In this document: positions 26,129 to 34,256 of the stretch, piece by piece | Layout: each line of letters opens with the position of its first letter | Position numbering within the stretch: the first letter of the stretch is position 1 | Source: Pseudomonas sp. FeN3W | Lineage (GTDB): Bacteria > Pseudomonadota > Gammaproteobacteria > Pseudomonadales > Pseudomonadaceae | Direction: 5' to 3' | Assembly (NCBI GenBank): GCA_030263805.2 | Contig: CP136010.1 | Coordinates: 372,001 to 436,000, forward strand | DNA length: 64,000 nucleotides | Notes under the pieces: model-generated | Told to the model about the DNA's origin: nothing | Databases searched by the model: none | What the model saw: the letters and a program-made list of their open reading frames with translations, nothing else | Program-made: the position numbers and the translations under genes

Positions 26129-26599
26129 CTACAACGAGCCGATTCTGTTCAGCTCGGCCTTGAGCGCATCGCTGTCGAGTTGAGTAAAGGGCAGCGCGAT
26201 GAGTGCGCTCACGCGTGTCTGAATCTGCTGGATGGTGGCTGCAAACGCGGCGTCAATTTCCGCCTCAGAACCGTTGACTTCGGAGGGGTCACTCAGCCCC
26301 CAGTGACAACGAGTCGCCGGGCCAAAGAAAACGGGGCAGGCCTCTCCGGCTGCGTTGTCGCAGACGGTAATGACGATGTCAGGGGCGAGAGCCTGATGGG
26401 CATCGGTTGATTTGCTGTACAGCCCATCAACATCGAATCCGGCATCAAGCAGTGCCTGCAAGGCCAATGGGTTGACCTCTCCCTTGGGGTGACTGCCCGC
26501 ACTAAAGGCCCGCATACCCTTGGGGGCCAGCGCATTGAAGATGGCCTCCGACAGGATGCTGCGGCAGCTATTGGCGGTGCAGAGAAATAAAACTTTCAT
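26129..26599 (-). CDS. arsC: Arsenate reductase, low-MW phosphatase type
   Basis: 156 residues from ATG 26599, which has GAGG 6 bases upstream; the frame extends to 26701 but without a ribosome-binding site. The P-loop LFLCTANSCRSILSEAIFNA holds the nucleophilic Cys-x5-Arg/Ser motif. A second conserved Cys is in DIVITVCDNAAGEACPVFF, where CxxxxxxxC is typical of the reductases that cycle through a disulfide. It converts arsenate to arsenite for export by Acr3. Confidence 0.9.
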   Translation of the reverse strand: MKVLFLCTANSCRSILSEAIFNALAPKGMRAFSAGSHPKGEVNPLALQALLDAGFDVDGLYSKSTDAHQALAPDIVITVCDNAAGEACPVFFGPATRCHWGLSDPSEVNGSEAEIDAAFAATIQQIQTRVSALIALPFTQLDSDALKAELNRIGSL

Positions 26600-26621
26600 G
26601 GTCATCCTCAATGGCTGGTAT

Positions 26622-27404
26622 TCAATCGCAGGCCGGCTTGCGCCCAGGGCGATCTCGCATTTGCCAGAGGCGTTGCACATCCTGGCGTAACCACTCGGCA
26701 TTGTTGTCCAGGGCCTGTTTGAGGATATCGGTCACCCATTCCGGCAGCTGCGGGTGCAGGCGGTAGTACACCCACTGGCCATTACGCCGATCCTCCAGCA
26801 GGCCACAGCCGCGCAGCAGGGCCAGGTGACGAGATATCTTGGGTTGCGCCTCTTCCAGTGCCGAGGTCAGTTCACAGACACAGAGTTCCTGTTCCAGGGT
26901 CACCAGCAAGGCGATTCGCGCCCGCGTTTCCTCGGCCAGGCATTTGAAGACTTCGGTTGGCGACATGGCATGCAGAGTGGAAGCTTCTTTAGCCGGTTTG
27001 CTTTTGATCAGCACGAACATCTTTATCCGTTCATGAATCTCATGCAGGGTCTTGCGATAGGCATCTTTCTGCGAGCTGGTTGCCGGGTCTTCAAAATTCC
27101 AGGCGATGTACTCACCAGCCCCTGGCAGGGCCTGGCACTCCAGGGCGGACTTGTCACACAGGGTGATCACGTAGTCGAAAGGCTCGCCAGCGACCTGTTC
27201 GATGGACTTGCTGTAAAGCCCATCAGTGGGAACACCAAGCTGCTCCAATGCGTTGCGGGCTCGGGTGTCGACTTCAGTGGGGGCGGAGCCTGCGCTGTAG
27301 ACTTCAAAATGTTCTGAGTCGGTGTGGCGCAGCAGGGCTTCGGCCATCTGCGAGCGTGAGGAGTTCGCGACGCAGAGGAACAGGACGCGCTTTTTCTGGC
27401 TCAT
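26622..27404 (-). CDS. arsR: ArsC-like/ArsR fusion regulator
   Basis: 260 residues from ATG 27404, with AGGGA upstream; the TTG at 27419 is an artefact. Residues 1-145 form a low-molecular-weight phosphatase/arsenate reductase domain (VLFLCVANSSRSQMAEALLR, with an intact P-loop Cys). Residues 150-260 form an ArsR winged helix with the As(III)-binding ELCVCELTSAL motif and recognition helix (QPKISRHLALLRGCGLLEDR). It is the first gene of the minus-strand ars operon and almost certainly represses both it and divergent acr3-arsA. Whether the reductase half is active is open. Confidence 0.92.
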   Translation of the reverse strand: MSQKKRVLFLCVANSSRSQMAEALLRHTDSEHFEVYSAGSAPTEVDTRARNALEQLGVPTDGLYSKSIEQVAGEPFDYVITLCDKSALECQALPGAGEYIAWNFEDPATSSQKDAYRKTLHEIHERIKMFVLIKSKPAKEASTLHAMSPTEVFKCLAEETRARIALLVTLEQELCVCELTSALEEAQPKISRHLALLRGCGLLEDRRNGQWVYYRLHPQLPEWVTDILKQALDNNAEWLRQDVQRLWQMRDRPGRKPACD

Positions 27405-27419
27405 GTTGATCCCTATCAA

Positions 27420-27513
27420 AGATGCACACGGCCTAATATATTATTTTCCGAATATACAGTAAAGTGAATGTATAGCGCGATGCGCGCCAAGCGAACGAGG
27501 ATAGGTAGCAAAG
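27420..27513. promoter_or_regulatory. Divergent ars promoter/operator
   Basis: The 109-base gap between arsR and acr3 is AT-rich and holds two imperfect dyads: TATATTATTTTCCGAATATA and ATACAGTAAAGTGAATGTAT. These resemble ArsR half-site spacing and are the likely operator for both divergent operons. Confidence 0.6.
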
Positions 27514-28593
27514 ATGACAAATGCGTGTGAAGTCGCCCTGAAACAGGCCTCCGGGGCTCCATTGGGAGTTTTTGAGCGCTACCTGACCCTGTGGGTGTTC
27601 CTATGCATCGTGGTGGGCACCGTGCTGGGCTTGGTTGTGCCGCAAGCGGCTCAGGCCGTTGGCGCCCTGGAAGTCGCGAAGGTCAATATCCCGGTTGGCC
27701 TGCTGATCTGGGTGATGATCATTCCGATGCTGATGAAGATCGACTTCAGCGCCATCAGCGAAGTGCGCCAGCAGAAGAACGGCATGTTCGTCACCCTGTT
27801 CGTTAACTGGGCGGTCAAGCCGTTTTCCATGGCGCTGATTGGCTGGTTCTTCATCAAGCAGGTGTTTGCGCCCTGGCTGCCCGCCGAAGAGCTGGATAGC
27901 TACATGGCCGGCTTGATCCTGCTCGGTGCGGCGCCCTGCACGGCGATGGTGTTTGTCTGGAGCAACCTGTGTAAGGGTAATGCCAACTTCACCCTGACCC
28001 AGGTGGCACTGAACGATCTGGTCATGGTGTTTGCCTTTGCGCCTATCGTGGCGCTGTTGCTGGGCGTTTCTTCGATCCCGGTGCCTTGGGACACCCTGCT
28101 GCTTTCCGTGGTGATGTACATCGTCATCCCGCTGGCCATCGCCCAGTTTCTGCGGGCTCAACTGATGAAGCGCGGCGAAGCCTATTTCGAGAATGTGCTG
28201 GCGAAGATTTCGCCATTTTCCATCATCGCTCTGCTGGCCACTCTGGTTCTGTTGTTCTCCTTCCAGGGTGAGTCCATCGTCGAGCAACCCCTGATCATCG
28301 GCATCATCGCGATTCCTCTGTTGGTGCAGACACTGTTCATCGCGGCACTGGGTTACTGGCTCTGCCATACACTGAAAGTGCGCCACGACATAGCGGGCCC
28401 GGCCACCATGATCGGCGCCTCCAACTTCTTCGAGCTGGCCGTAGCCGTGGCCATTGTCTTGTACGGATTCAACTCGGGTGCCGCCCTGGCAACCGTGGTC
28501 GGCGTACTGATCGAAGTGCCCGTGATGCTATGGCTGGTACGCATGGTCAACAGCACACGCAACTGGTACGAGAGCAGCCTCAACAATCGCTAG
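27514..28593 (+). CDS. acr3: Acr3-type arsenite exporter
   Basis: 359 residues with ten membrane helices of the BART/ACR3 family, often labelled ArsB although unrelated to E. coli ArsB. Family marks are VGLLIWVMIIPMLMKIDFS, GAAPCTAMVFVWSNL with the essential Cys, and GASNFFELAVAVAIVLYG. It extrudes As(III) using the proton motive force. The N-terminus ERYLTLWVFLCIVVGTVLG is typical. It is followed 9 bases later by arsA. Confidence 0.94.
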   Translation: MTNACEVALKQASGAPLGVFERYLTLWVFLCIVVGTVLGLVVPQAAQAVGALEVAKVNIPVGLLIWVMIIPMLMKIDFSAISEVRQQKNGMFVTLFVNWAVKPFSMALIGWFFIKQVFAPWLPAEELDSYMAGLILLGAAPCTAMVFVWSNLCKGNANFTLTQVALNDLVMVFAFAPIVALLLGVSSIPVPWDTLLLSVVMYIVIPLAIAQFLRAQLMKRGEAYFENVLAKISPFSIIALLATLVLLFSFQGESIVEQPLIIGIIAIPLLVQTLFIAALGYWLCHTLKVRHDIAGPATMIGASNFFELAVAVAIVLYGFNSGAALATVVGVLIEVPVMLWLVRMVNSTRNWYESSLNNR

Positions 28594-28602
28594 GGGGTCA
28601 GC

Positions 28603-30357
28603 ATGCGCTTTATCGACAATGCACCACGCTTCCTGTTCTTCACCGGTAAGGGCGGGGTCGGAAAGACCTCCATTGCCTGCGCGACAGCCCTGGAACTGAC
28701 CCGTCAGGGCAAGCGCGTGCTGCTGGTCAGTACCGATCCGGCCTCCAATGTCGGGCAGGTATTCGGTCTGGAGATCGGCAATCAGATCACCGCTGTACCC
28801 GCCGTGGAAAACCTGGCGGCCCTGGAGATCGACCCACAGGGCGCAGCTCAAGCCTATCGGGATCGGATTGTGGGCCCGGCGAGGGGTGTCATGCCTGCTG
28901 ATGTGGTCAAAGGCATGGAGGAGCAATTATCGGGAGCCTGCACGACCGAGATCGCAGCCTTCGACGAATTCACCTCACTGCTGGTCAACGATGAACTGAA
29001 GGCCCGCTTCGATCACATCATTTTCGATACCGCCCCGACCGGGCACACGATTCGACTGCTGCAACTGCCGGGTGCCTGGAGTGGATTTCTGGAGGCGGGG
29101 CAAGGTGATGCATCGTGTCTTGGCCCGCTGGCCGGTTTGGACAAACAACGTGATCAGTATCGCGAGGCGGTAGAGGCACTCTCTGATCCAGCCAAGACCC
29201 GTCTGGTTCTGGTTGCCAGGGCGCAGGCCGCCACCCTGCGCGAGGCTGCCCGCACACGCGAGGAGTTGGCAGCCATCGGGCTGCAAGAGCAGTACCTGGT
29301 GATCAACGGCGTGCTGCCGGCGAGTGAGGCGCAGAAGGATGTACTGGCCGCCGCCGTCTATAAACGTGAACAGGCCGCAGTCGCTGCCATGCCGCCAGCG
29401 CTGCGAACACTGCCGCTCGACCTGTTGCCGTTGAAAGCATTCAACCTGGTGGGATTGGATGCCCTGCGACAACTTTTGGTTGAGGGTTCTGCTGACAGCA
29501 CGCAGGCACCGGCCAGTGCGCCGATTGAATTGAACGCTCCACGACTCAAGTCCCTGATCGACGAGATCGCCGCCGATGGTCATGGCCTGATCATGGTGAT
29601 GGGCAAAGGTGGTGTCGGTAAAACGACTTTGGCCGCAGCGGTTGCCGTCGAATTGGCTCGACGTGGGCTGCCCGTGCACCTGACTACTTCTGATCCTGCC
29701 GCGCACCTTGCCGAGACACTGGATGGCACGCTTGAGCACCTGACGCTGAGCCGCATTGACCCGCATGCCGAGACACAGCGCTATCGTGATCACGTCATGC
29801 AAACCAAGGGCGCGGGCCTGGATGAGCAGGCTCGGGCGCTGCTGGCCGAGGATCTGCGTTCACCCTGTACCGAGGAGATCGCTGTATTCCAGGCCTTCTC
29901 GCGAATCATCCGTGAAGCCGGCAAAAAGTTCGTGGTGATGGATACGGCCCCGACCGGCCATACCTTGCTGTTACTGGATGCCACCGGGGCTTATCACCGC
30001 GACATTGCTCGGCAGATGTCGGGCAGCAACATGCGTTTTTCCACGCCGATGATGCAACTCCAGGATCCTAAGCAAACCAAAGTGCTGCTGGTGACCCTGG
30101 CTGAAACCACTCCTGTGCTGGAGGCTGCTGGCCTGCAAGCTGATCTGCGTCGTGCCGGCATTGAGCCTTGGGCATGGGTGATCAACAACAGCGTGGCAGC
30201 CGCAAAGACTGAATCACCGCTATTACATAAACGGGCGGTCAATGAACTGAGGGATATTGAGCATGTCGCGACGGAGCACGCGCAACGCTATGCGGTCATT
30301 CCGCTCATGTCGGAGGAGCCGGTAGGGGTTGAGCGTTTACTCGCTCTCAGCAAGTAA
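28603..30357 (+). CDS. arsA: ArsA arsenite-stimulated ATPase
   Basis: 584 residues in two homologous halves, each with a P-loop (FFTGKGGVGKTSIACA near residue 15; MVMGKGGVGKTTLAAA near 335) and signal-transduction motif (DTAPTGHTIRLLQL; DTAPTGHTLLLLDA). Metal-site Cys are in GACTTE and SPCTEEI. ArsA converts arsenite export into an ATP-driven process. No arsD chaperone gene is present, whereas classical operons pair arsD with arsA. The ribosome-binding site is GGGGGT 6 bases before the ATG. Confidence 0.94.
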   Translation: MRFIDNAPRFLFFTGKGGVGKTSIACATALELTRQGKRVLLVSTDPASNVGQVFGLEIGNQITAVPAVENLAALEIDPQGAAQAYRDRIVGPARGVMPADVVKGMEEQLSGACTTEIAAFDEFTSLLVNDELKARFDHIIFDTAPTGHTIRLLQLPGAWSGFLEAGQGDASCLGPLAGLDKQRDQYREAVEALSDPAKTRLVLVARAQAATLREAARTREELAAIGLQEQYLVINGVLPASEAQKDVLAAAVYKREQAAVAAMPPALRTLPLDLLPLKAFNLVGLDALRQLLVEGSADSTQAPASAPIELNAPRLKSLIDEIAADGHGLIMVMGKGGVGKTTLAAAVAVELARRGLPVHLTTSDPAAHLAETLDGTLEHLTLSRIDPHAETQRYRDHVMQTKGAGLDEQARALLAEDLRSPCTEEIAVFQAFSRIIREAGKKFVVMDTAPTGHTLLLLDATGAYHRDIARQMSGSNMRFSTPMMQLQDPKQTKVLLVTLAETTPVLEAAGLQADLRRAGIEPWAWVINNSVAAAKTESPLLHKRAVNELRDIEHVATEHAQRYAVIPLMSEEPVGVERLLALSK

Positions 30358-30370
30358 TCTGCATCAATGA

Positions 30371-30395
30371 GAAGGCCCGCATTCTGCGGGCCTTC
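30371..30395. terminator. Bidirectional terminator after arsA
   Basis: GAAGGCCCGC and GCGGGCCTTC form a perfect 10-bp stem with loop ATTCT, 13 bases past the arsA stop and 13 before the end of the convergent 90-residue gene. GC-rich with T/A runs short on both sides. Confidence 0.85.
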
Positions 30396-30408
30396 TGCTT
30401 GAAAGCGC

Positions 30409-30681
30409 TTACCTCTTGATGACCTCAAGGTAATCCTTGAGGGTTTTCTCGTCAGCCGCTTTGACCGTCATGCCATTCGGGCCGGAACCGATATCAGTGA
30501 ACTGCTTGGCTGGCTCGCCAGTGGCTTTGAAGTCCTTCAGTTCCTGAGAGTCTTCGCGGAAAACCCAGAGACGACCATCCTCAACCTCGGTAACAAAACC
30601 AGGCTTATCGAATTCGCTGGCCATAATGGAGCCGGTGAACAGGGACGAGAGGAGCAGGGCTGAGAGGGTGAGGTTCTTCAT
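30409..30681 (-). CDS. Small periplasmic hypothetical protein
   Basis: 90 residues with a clear signal peptide (MKNLTLSALLLSSLFTGSIM, cleavage probably after MA). The mature part is FDKPGFVTEVEDGRLWVFRE and a charged C-terminus. Similar short secreted proteins are common next to metal-resistance genes in pseudomonads, but the function is unknown. Ribosome-binding site AGGTAG upstream. Convergent with arsA. Confidence 0.75.
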   Translation of the reverse strand: MKNLTLSALLLSSLFTGSIMASEFDKPGFVTEVEDGRLWVFREDSQELKDFKATGEPAKQFTDIGSGPNGMTVKAADEKTLKDYLEVIKR

Positions 30682-30839
30682 GGAGCTACCTATTGAGTGG
30701 TGGGAGCCACCAATCTACTAGGGAGATCATTTCAGAAATGTTATAATATGCGTTAATTCGAATGTGCGCATGTAACCATTCATTTCAGGTCTCAAAGAGC
30801 ACCGCCGAGCTGTAAAGAAACCAAGGCAATGGCTGCTCC

Positions 30840-30878
30840 TGGCCGGTAGTCGCCGTTGTGAAAGACGGCTTTCGGCCA
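30840..30878. repeat. 39-base dispersed palindromic repeat, copy 2
   Basis: Reverse-complement copy of 14726-14764 with a single mismatch. Intergenic, in the 394-base gap between the secreted protein gene and the minus-strand gene ending at 31076. The unit folds as a hairpin (GCCGT/ACGGC inner arms, GGCCG/CGGCC outer arms). The rest of that gap shows no gene. Confidence 0.75.
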
Positions 30879-31012
30879 GAATCTGTCATCAAACGCATAC
30901 AAGATCAAGGACAAGTCAGCCAGTCACTATTATTCGTTGGCAACGCGTTTCTTCATGTACTTCGTCACCAGGCTTAGGGGTTTGGAATAGTTAGCAGAGG
31001 GTTTTTTATGGC

Positions 31013-31040
31013 AAAAAAAAGCCTGCAGCGAGGCAGGCTT
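31013..31040 (-). terminator. Rho-independent terminator
   Basis: On the minus strand AAGCCTGC, a short loop and GCAGGCTT are followed by a run of T (the plus-strand A-run 31013-31020). It ends the minus-strand gene cluster 31076-33356. Confidence 0.85.
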
Positions 31041-31075
31041 GAAGGTTTATAAAAAACCAAGCGAGAGAAAAATAA

Positions 31076-31633
31076 TTAACCAATGTGAATAGGATCAGAC
31101 CAAACCAGTTCGCCGGTAGTGGGTCGGCGCATCACGTTAGTGATGTTGAAGTCTACTACTCCCCCATGGCTCTTTACTTCCACGGCACCCAAGATGGCTG
31201 CATCTAGTAATTGGGCGTACTGCGGGTGAAGCGGGATGGCTCTAATTACGCGATCAATGAAGACATCACATTGATCCTCAGTTATCTGATCATGATCAGA
31301 GAGCTCTGAAAGCAGCGCGGTAAGCGCTTCAAAGTCTGGATCGTTCTCTGTGATTGGTGTGAGCCACTCAACCTGAGCCAAGCTGAATGTGTTCATGTCG
31401 TCAGTGTCATACAGACTGTCGAGGTAAAATTCCTCAATCAGATATACGAAGCGGCTATCGCCCTTCATTCCTGATAAGAAACTCTGTCCGCCGCAGTCAG
31501 TAGTTAAGCGGTAAAGCTTTCCCTCTTTTTGGAAAAGTATTGCAGATGATCCGTGATCGAAATACTCAGCCCCAATTAATGGCTCTGAGGCCATGATCTT
31601 GTCGAAATTCACGCCAGAAAAAATGTACTGCAT
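31076..31633 (-). CDS. Hypothetical acidic protein
   Basis: 185 residues, soluble and strongly acidic, with no signal peptide or membrane helix. N-terminus MQYIFSGVNFDKIMASEPLI; a central acidic helix (EALTALLSELSDHDQITEDQ); C-terminus rich in beta-like residues. I do not recognise the family. It is last in a co-directional cluster of four genes with gaps of 7-25 bases, ending at the terminator at 31013-31040. Confidence 0.65.
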   Translation of the reverse strand: MQYIFSGVNFDKIMASEPLIGAEYFDHGSSAILFQKEGKLYRLTTDCGGQSFLSGMKGDSRFVYLIEEFYLDSLYDTDDMNTFSLAQVEWLTPITENDPDFEALTALLSELSDHDQITEDQCDVFIDRVIRAIPLHPQYAQLLDAAILGAVEVKSHGGVVDFNITNVMRRPTTGELVWSDPIHIG

Positions 31634-31644
31634 AGCCTTCGCGC

Positions 31645-31896
31645 CTAACCTTTTAAGTCTGTAATTCGAACTTTCAAGCGTTCAGCACTTGCCTGAACGG
31701 ATTGCTCACGATCTTTGAAACTCTGTGCAGGGCAGCGGCTTAAACCTGCACAATGCCCGCCCGTTTCTGTGCAGCCTTTACAGGCTACTGAAATGGCATA
31801 TGCCGTCTGCTTCTTAGCTTCAGCCAAGTAAAAGCAAAGGATCTTGCGCTTCACAAGCAACAAGGAAAGCAGTGGCCAGTTGAGTAGTTGCTTCAT
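31645..31896 (-). CDS. Small Cys-rich protein
   Basis: 83 residues from ATG 31896, preceded by GAGGAATTA; the longer frame to 31971 would overlap the upstream gene. A hydrophobic N-terminal helix (LLNWPLLSLLLVKRKILCFY) precedes a Cys cluster VACKGCTETGGHCAGLSRC, which looks like a small metal-binding knuckle of the CxxCx(7)Cx(5)C kind. It lies between the UDG-like gene and the acidic protein gene. The function is unknown. Confidence 0.55.
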   Translation of the reverse strand: MKQLLNWPLLSLLLVKRKILCFYLAEAKKQTAYAISVACKGCTETGGHCAGLSRCPAQSFKDREQSVQASAERLKVRITDLKG

Positions 31897-31903
31897 TAAT
31901 TCC

Positions 31904-32686
31904 TCACCTGCTACGAAGGTAGGCAACTTGGCTAAAAATGGCCTTACGAGCATTGTCCAAGCTGTCAGCATTGGTTTTGGCCGACAGTTGGTTCCGTTCC
32001 TTATTGCCCATGAAGTAACTGATGCGCTCAGCGTTAGCGCCTGATGGGTGTGGTAGCCCAGCGATGATCTGCTCCGGCTTTAGCAACCCTTTGCCTTGCA
32101 AGTGCAATAGCGCCTCTACGACTTTAGGGCCAAGCGGAATGTAAATGCAGTCACTGCTTAACGCCTGAACCTCCTCAGCCAAAAAAGTTTCAACCTGTTG
32201 TAGCAAGCATGGGGTTTTTAGCATGTTTGGCGTCCCACTGTAGTTATCGCCGTTGACGAATACGGGGTAGCGCAAAGTCGAGGTGTAGTGCACCAATTCT
32301 TTGTGTTGGTCAAACAAGCTTGCGCAGGATTCGATACCTAATAGGCCGTTGATGCCCACGAAATCGAGCATGGCCACTAGGTTCCGGCGCATCGGGCCGG
32401 AGAAACTAGCAATTTCTTTGGCGGCTTTGACTGCTTCCTCATCCGAGGCGCCATTTAGCAGCGCTTTACGTGCTTCTAGGAGAGCGTTCGTTGCCTGTTG
32501 CAAGCCAGGGGTGATGCCGCAGATCACAATGCGCGCATTACGGTTGATGTACTCAAAGCATGAGTATGATGTGGTTATAAAGCCGGCACGTAACTCAGGC
32601 ATGTTAAAGCAGGCTGGCAGGGATTTACCGTTAAGTCTCACTTCCGAATCTAGGATTTGGGAACGGTACTGCTTAAACTCGCTCAT
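31904..32686 (-). CDS. Uracil-DNA-glycosylase-like superfamily protein
   Basis: 260 residues. The segment RIVICGITPGLQQATNALLE matches the Gly-rich motif after the first core strand of the UDG superfamily, and GLPHPSGANAERISYFMGNK matches the HPS loop that grips DNA. A middle strand (DCIYIPLGPKVVEALLHL) also fits. This points to a DNA base-excision or nucleic-acid-sensing role. It is not a standard Ung, and no Fe-S Cys set is apparent. The cluster context (HTH protein upstream, Cys-knuckle protein downstream) is unfamiliar. Confidence 0.72.
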   Translation of the reverse strand: MSEFKQYRSQILDSEVRLNGKSLPACFNMPELRAGFITTSYSCFEYINRNARIVICGITPGLQQATNALLEARKALLNGASDEEAVKAAKEIASFSGPMRRNLVAMLDFVGINGLLGIESCASLFDQHKELVHYTSTLRYPVFVNGDNYSGTPNMLKTPCLLQQVETFLAEEVQALSSDCIYIPLGPKVVEALLHLQGKGLLKPEQIIAGLPHPSGANAERISYFMGNKERNQLSAKTNADSLDNARKAIFSQVAYLRSR

Positions 32687-32711
32687 GACGTACTTCCTTT
32701 ACAACCGATGA

Positions 32712-33356
32712 CTAATTAATCGAAGTGGGGGTGAAATTCCGGCGACCTGTAAGCCAGCGAAGTGCTTCATGCGAGTCCACGACCGTCCGGGCACCTTGCT
32801 TCAATGTGTAGAGCCGGTCTGGTGCGTTTGGTTGTGTTGCGTTCCTAACTGCCTTTTCAGTCATCTGCGCCAGAAGCGCGATTTCTTTTAGGGTCAGCAC
32901 GCCGCACGATAAATTTTGATAAACCGTCGGGGTGTATTCGTCCTCCCAATCTGGGTGGGTGTCCTCATCAAGTTTGAAGCGAACTAAGGCCATCAACGCG
33001 ATGTGTTTGTTTGCACTCGGAACACAACCTTCTGCATAAAACTCGTTAGCGTTTTGCGCCTGAGTTAAGAAGGCCAGGTAATCAAGGAACGATTCGTCAA
33101 TATGGTTGAAACTCAAAGCGTCCAGGTTTAAACAGCCATTTACCGCATAGTCGTATGCGAAGCACCCAGTAACGCAGTGAGTTGAGCCGCCAAGGCTCTT
33201 GTCCAAGGTTTCAGGGTCGCACGCGAACGTGGTTGCAAGCGCCTGGACAATGCCCTCGTATGCCTCACTAACCTCAGCGCGCAACTGATCTTTAGTGAAT
33301 TTGGCTTCGGGCTTTGCGTACTGCCAAAAGGTTTCTACAAGGCTCATTTGTTCCAT
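32712..33356 (-). CDS. Hypothetical protein with C-terminal HTH
   Basis: 214 residues from ATG 33356; a second ATG at 33347 (MSLVETFWQYA) has better ribosome-binding spacing. The N-terminal 150 residues are helical and unrecognised. The C-terminal 60 (GVLTLKEIALLAQMTEKAVR, then VVDSHEALRWLTGRR) look like an excisionase/MerR-like helix-turn-helix with a wing. Two inverted repeats with TTCCAT/ATGGAA arms overlap and precede its start, suggesting self-repression. First gene of a four-gene cluster. Confidence 0.65.
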   Translation of the reverse strand: MEQMSLVETFWQYAKPEAKFTKDQLRAEVSEAYEGIVQALATTFACDPETLDKSLGGSTHCVTGCFAYDYAVNGCLNLDALSFNHIDESFLDYLAFLTQAQNANEFYAEGCVPSANKHIALMALVRFKLDEDTHPDWEDEYTPTVYQNLSCGVLTLKEIALLAQMTEKAVRNATQPNAPDRLYTLKQGARTVVDSHEALRWLTGRRNFTPTSIN

Positions 33357-33410
33357 TCCGCATGGAATATAAGCGACATGATAGAGCCAATAGTTCCATT
33401 GTCAATGGAA
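33351..33410. promoter_or_regulatory. Two TTCCAT-type inverted repeats
   Basis: TTCCAT-5-ATGGAA (33351-33367) and TTCCATT-3-AATGGAA (33394-33410) share the same arms with centres about 43 bases apart, four helical turns. The first overlaps the start codon of the HTH gene. This is the pattern of a cooperatively bound autoregulatory operator. Confidence 0.7.
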
Positions 33411-33464
33411 TATTTATGATTTTTCTCAGCGCCGTCGAGCGCGCCACGTGGAATTGATCCGGGC

Positions 33465-33488
33465 AAAAATAGCCAGCATTAGCTGGCT
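33465..33488 (-). terminator. Terminator after truncated umuC
   Basis: On the minus strand AGCCAGC-TAAT-GCTGGCT followed by ATTTTTG, 25 bases past the umuC fragment stop. A clean Rho-independent terminator. Confidence 0.85.
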
Positions 33489-33512
33489 TTGGGTAGTAGG
33501 TTTTGATTGTTG

Positions 33513-34256
33513 CTAGACGCTGAAGGCTTCGTGTTGTGCTGCAAGCTCAGGATGAGTCGCAATTGGTTTGCCTAGACCATGAGTCTTGGGGCTCAGAGCT
33601 TTATGTGCGCTCTTGCCAATGTCGAACTGAGCCAGTTCCCAAGCAGTAGAAATGTTCAGAGCTGCTAGCTTGGCAGCCGAGCGGTGTCCCACGCCCCACA
33701 CCTCGGAAACCGGCGCCAACCGGAGCAATTTCTCTTGACGGACAGGGTCGGTCAGATCAAGCACACCACCAGTGGCCTTCCATTTTTTCGCTGCCCAGTT
33801 CGCGAGCTTAGCCAAGGTTTTGGTGGTGCTGATGCCAACCCCGACCGGCATGCCAATTTCATGCGCTAAACGGTTGCGAATGCTTCCGCCCAGCTCAGCT
33901 GGATCGGCAACTCCGGTCATGTCGCCCCAAGCTTCATCGATAGAGTAAACCTCGATGCCTGGCAGCATCTCAGCCATTACTCGCATCACCCGATTACTGA
34001 TATCTGCATAGAGGGTGTAGTTGCTGGAGCGCGCCACCACTCCTTGTCGGCGCATCTGCTCGCGCACTTGGTAGTAGGGCGCCCCCATGGCGATACCAAG
34101 CCCCTTGGCCTCGGCTGAGCGAGCAATTACGCAGCCGTCATTGTTGGATAGCACTACGACCGGCTTACGTTTGAGCTCCGGCTGACAGATGCGCTCACAG
34201 CTGCAGTAAAACGAGTTGCAATCTATGAGCGAGAATACTCTCGGCAATACGCTCAT
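33513..34256 (-). pseudogene. umuC: UmuC-like Y-family polymerase, C-terminally truncated
   Basis: ATG 34256 overlaps the umuD stop (ATGA), giving 247 residues. The palm/finger core is intact: FSLIDCNSFYCSCERICQPE with the metal Asp, LSNNDGCVIARS, and YSIDEAWGDMTGV with the second Asp/Glu pair. Helix-hairpin-helix sequence follows (VWGVGHRSAAKLAALNISTA). The reading then departs from UmuC after ELAQFD and stops, so the little-finger and C-terminal clamp-binding parts (about 170 residues of the usual 420) are missing. A terminator follows closely. It is probably non-functional as a polymerase. Confidence 0.85.
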
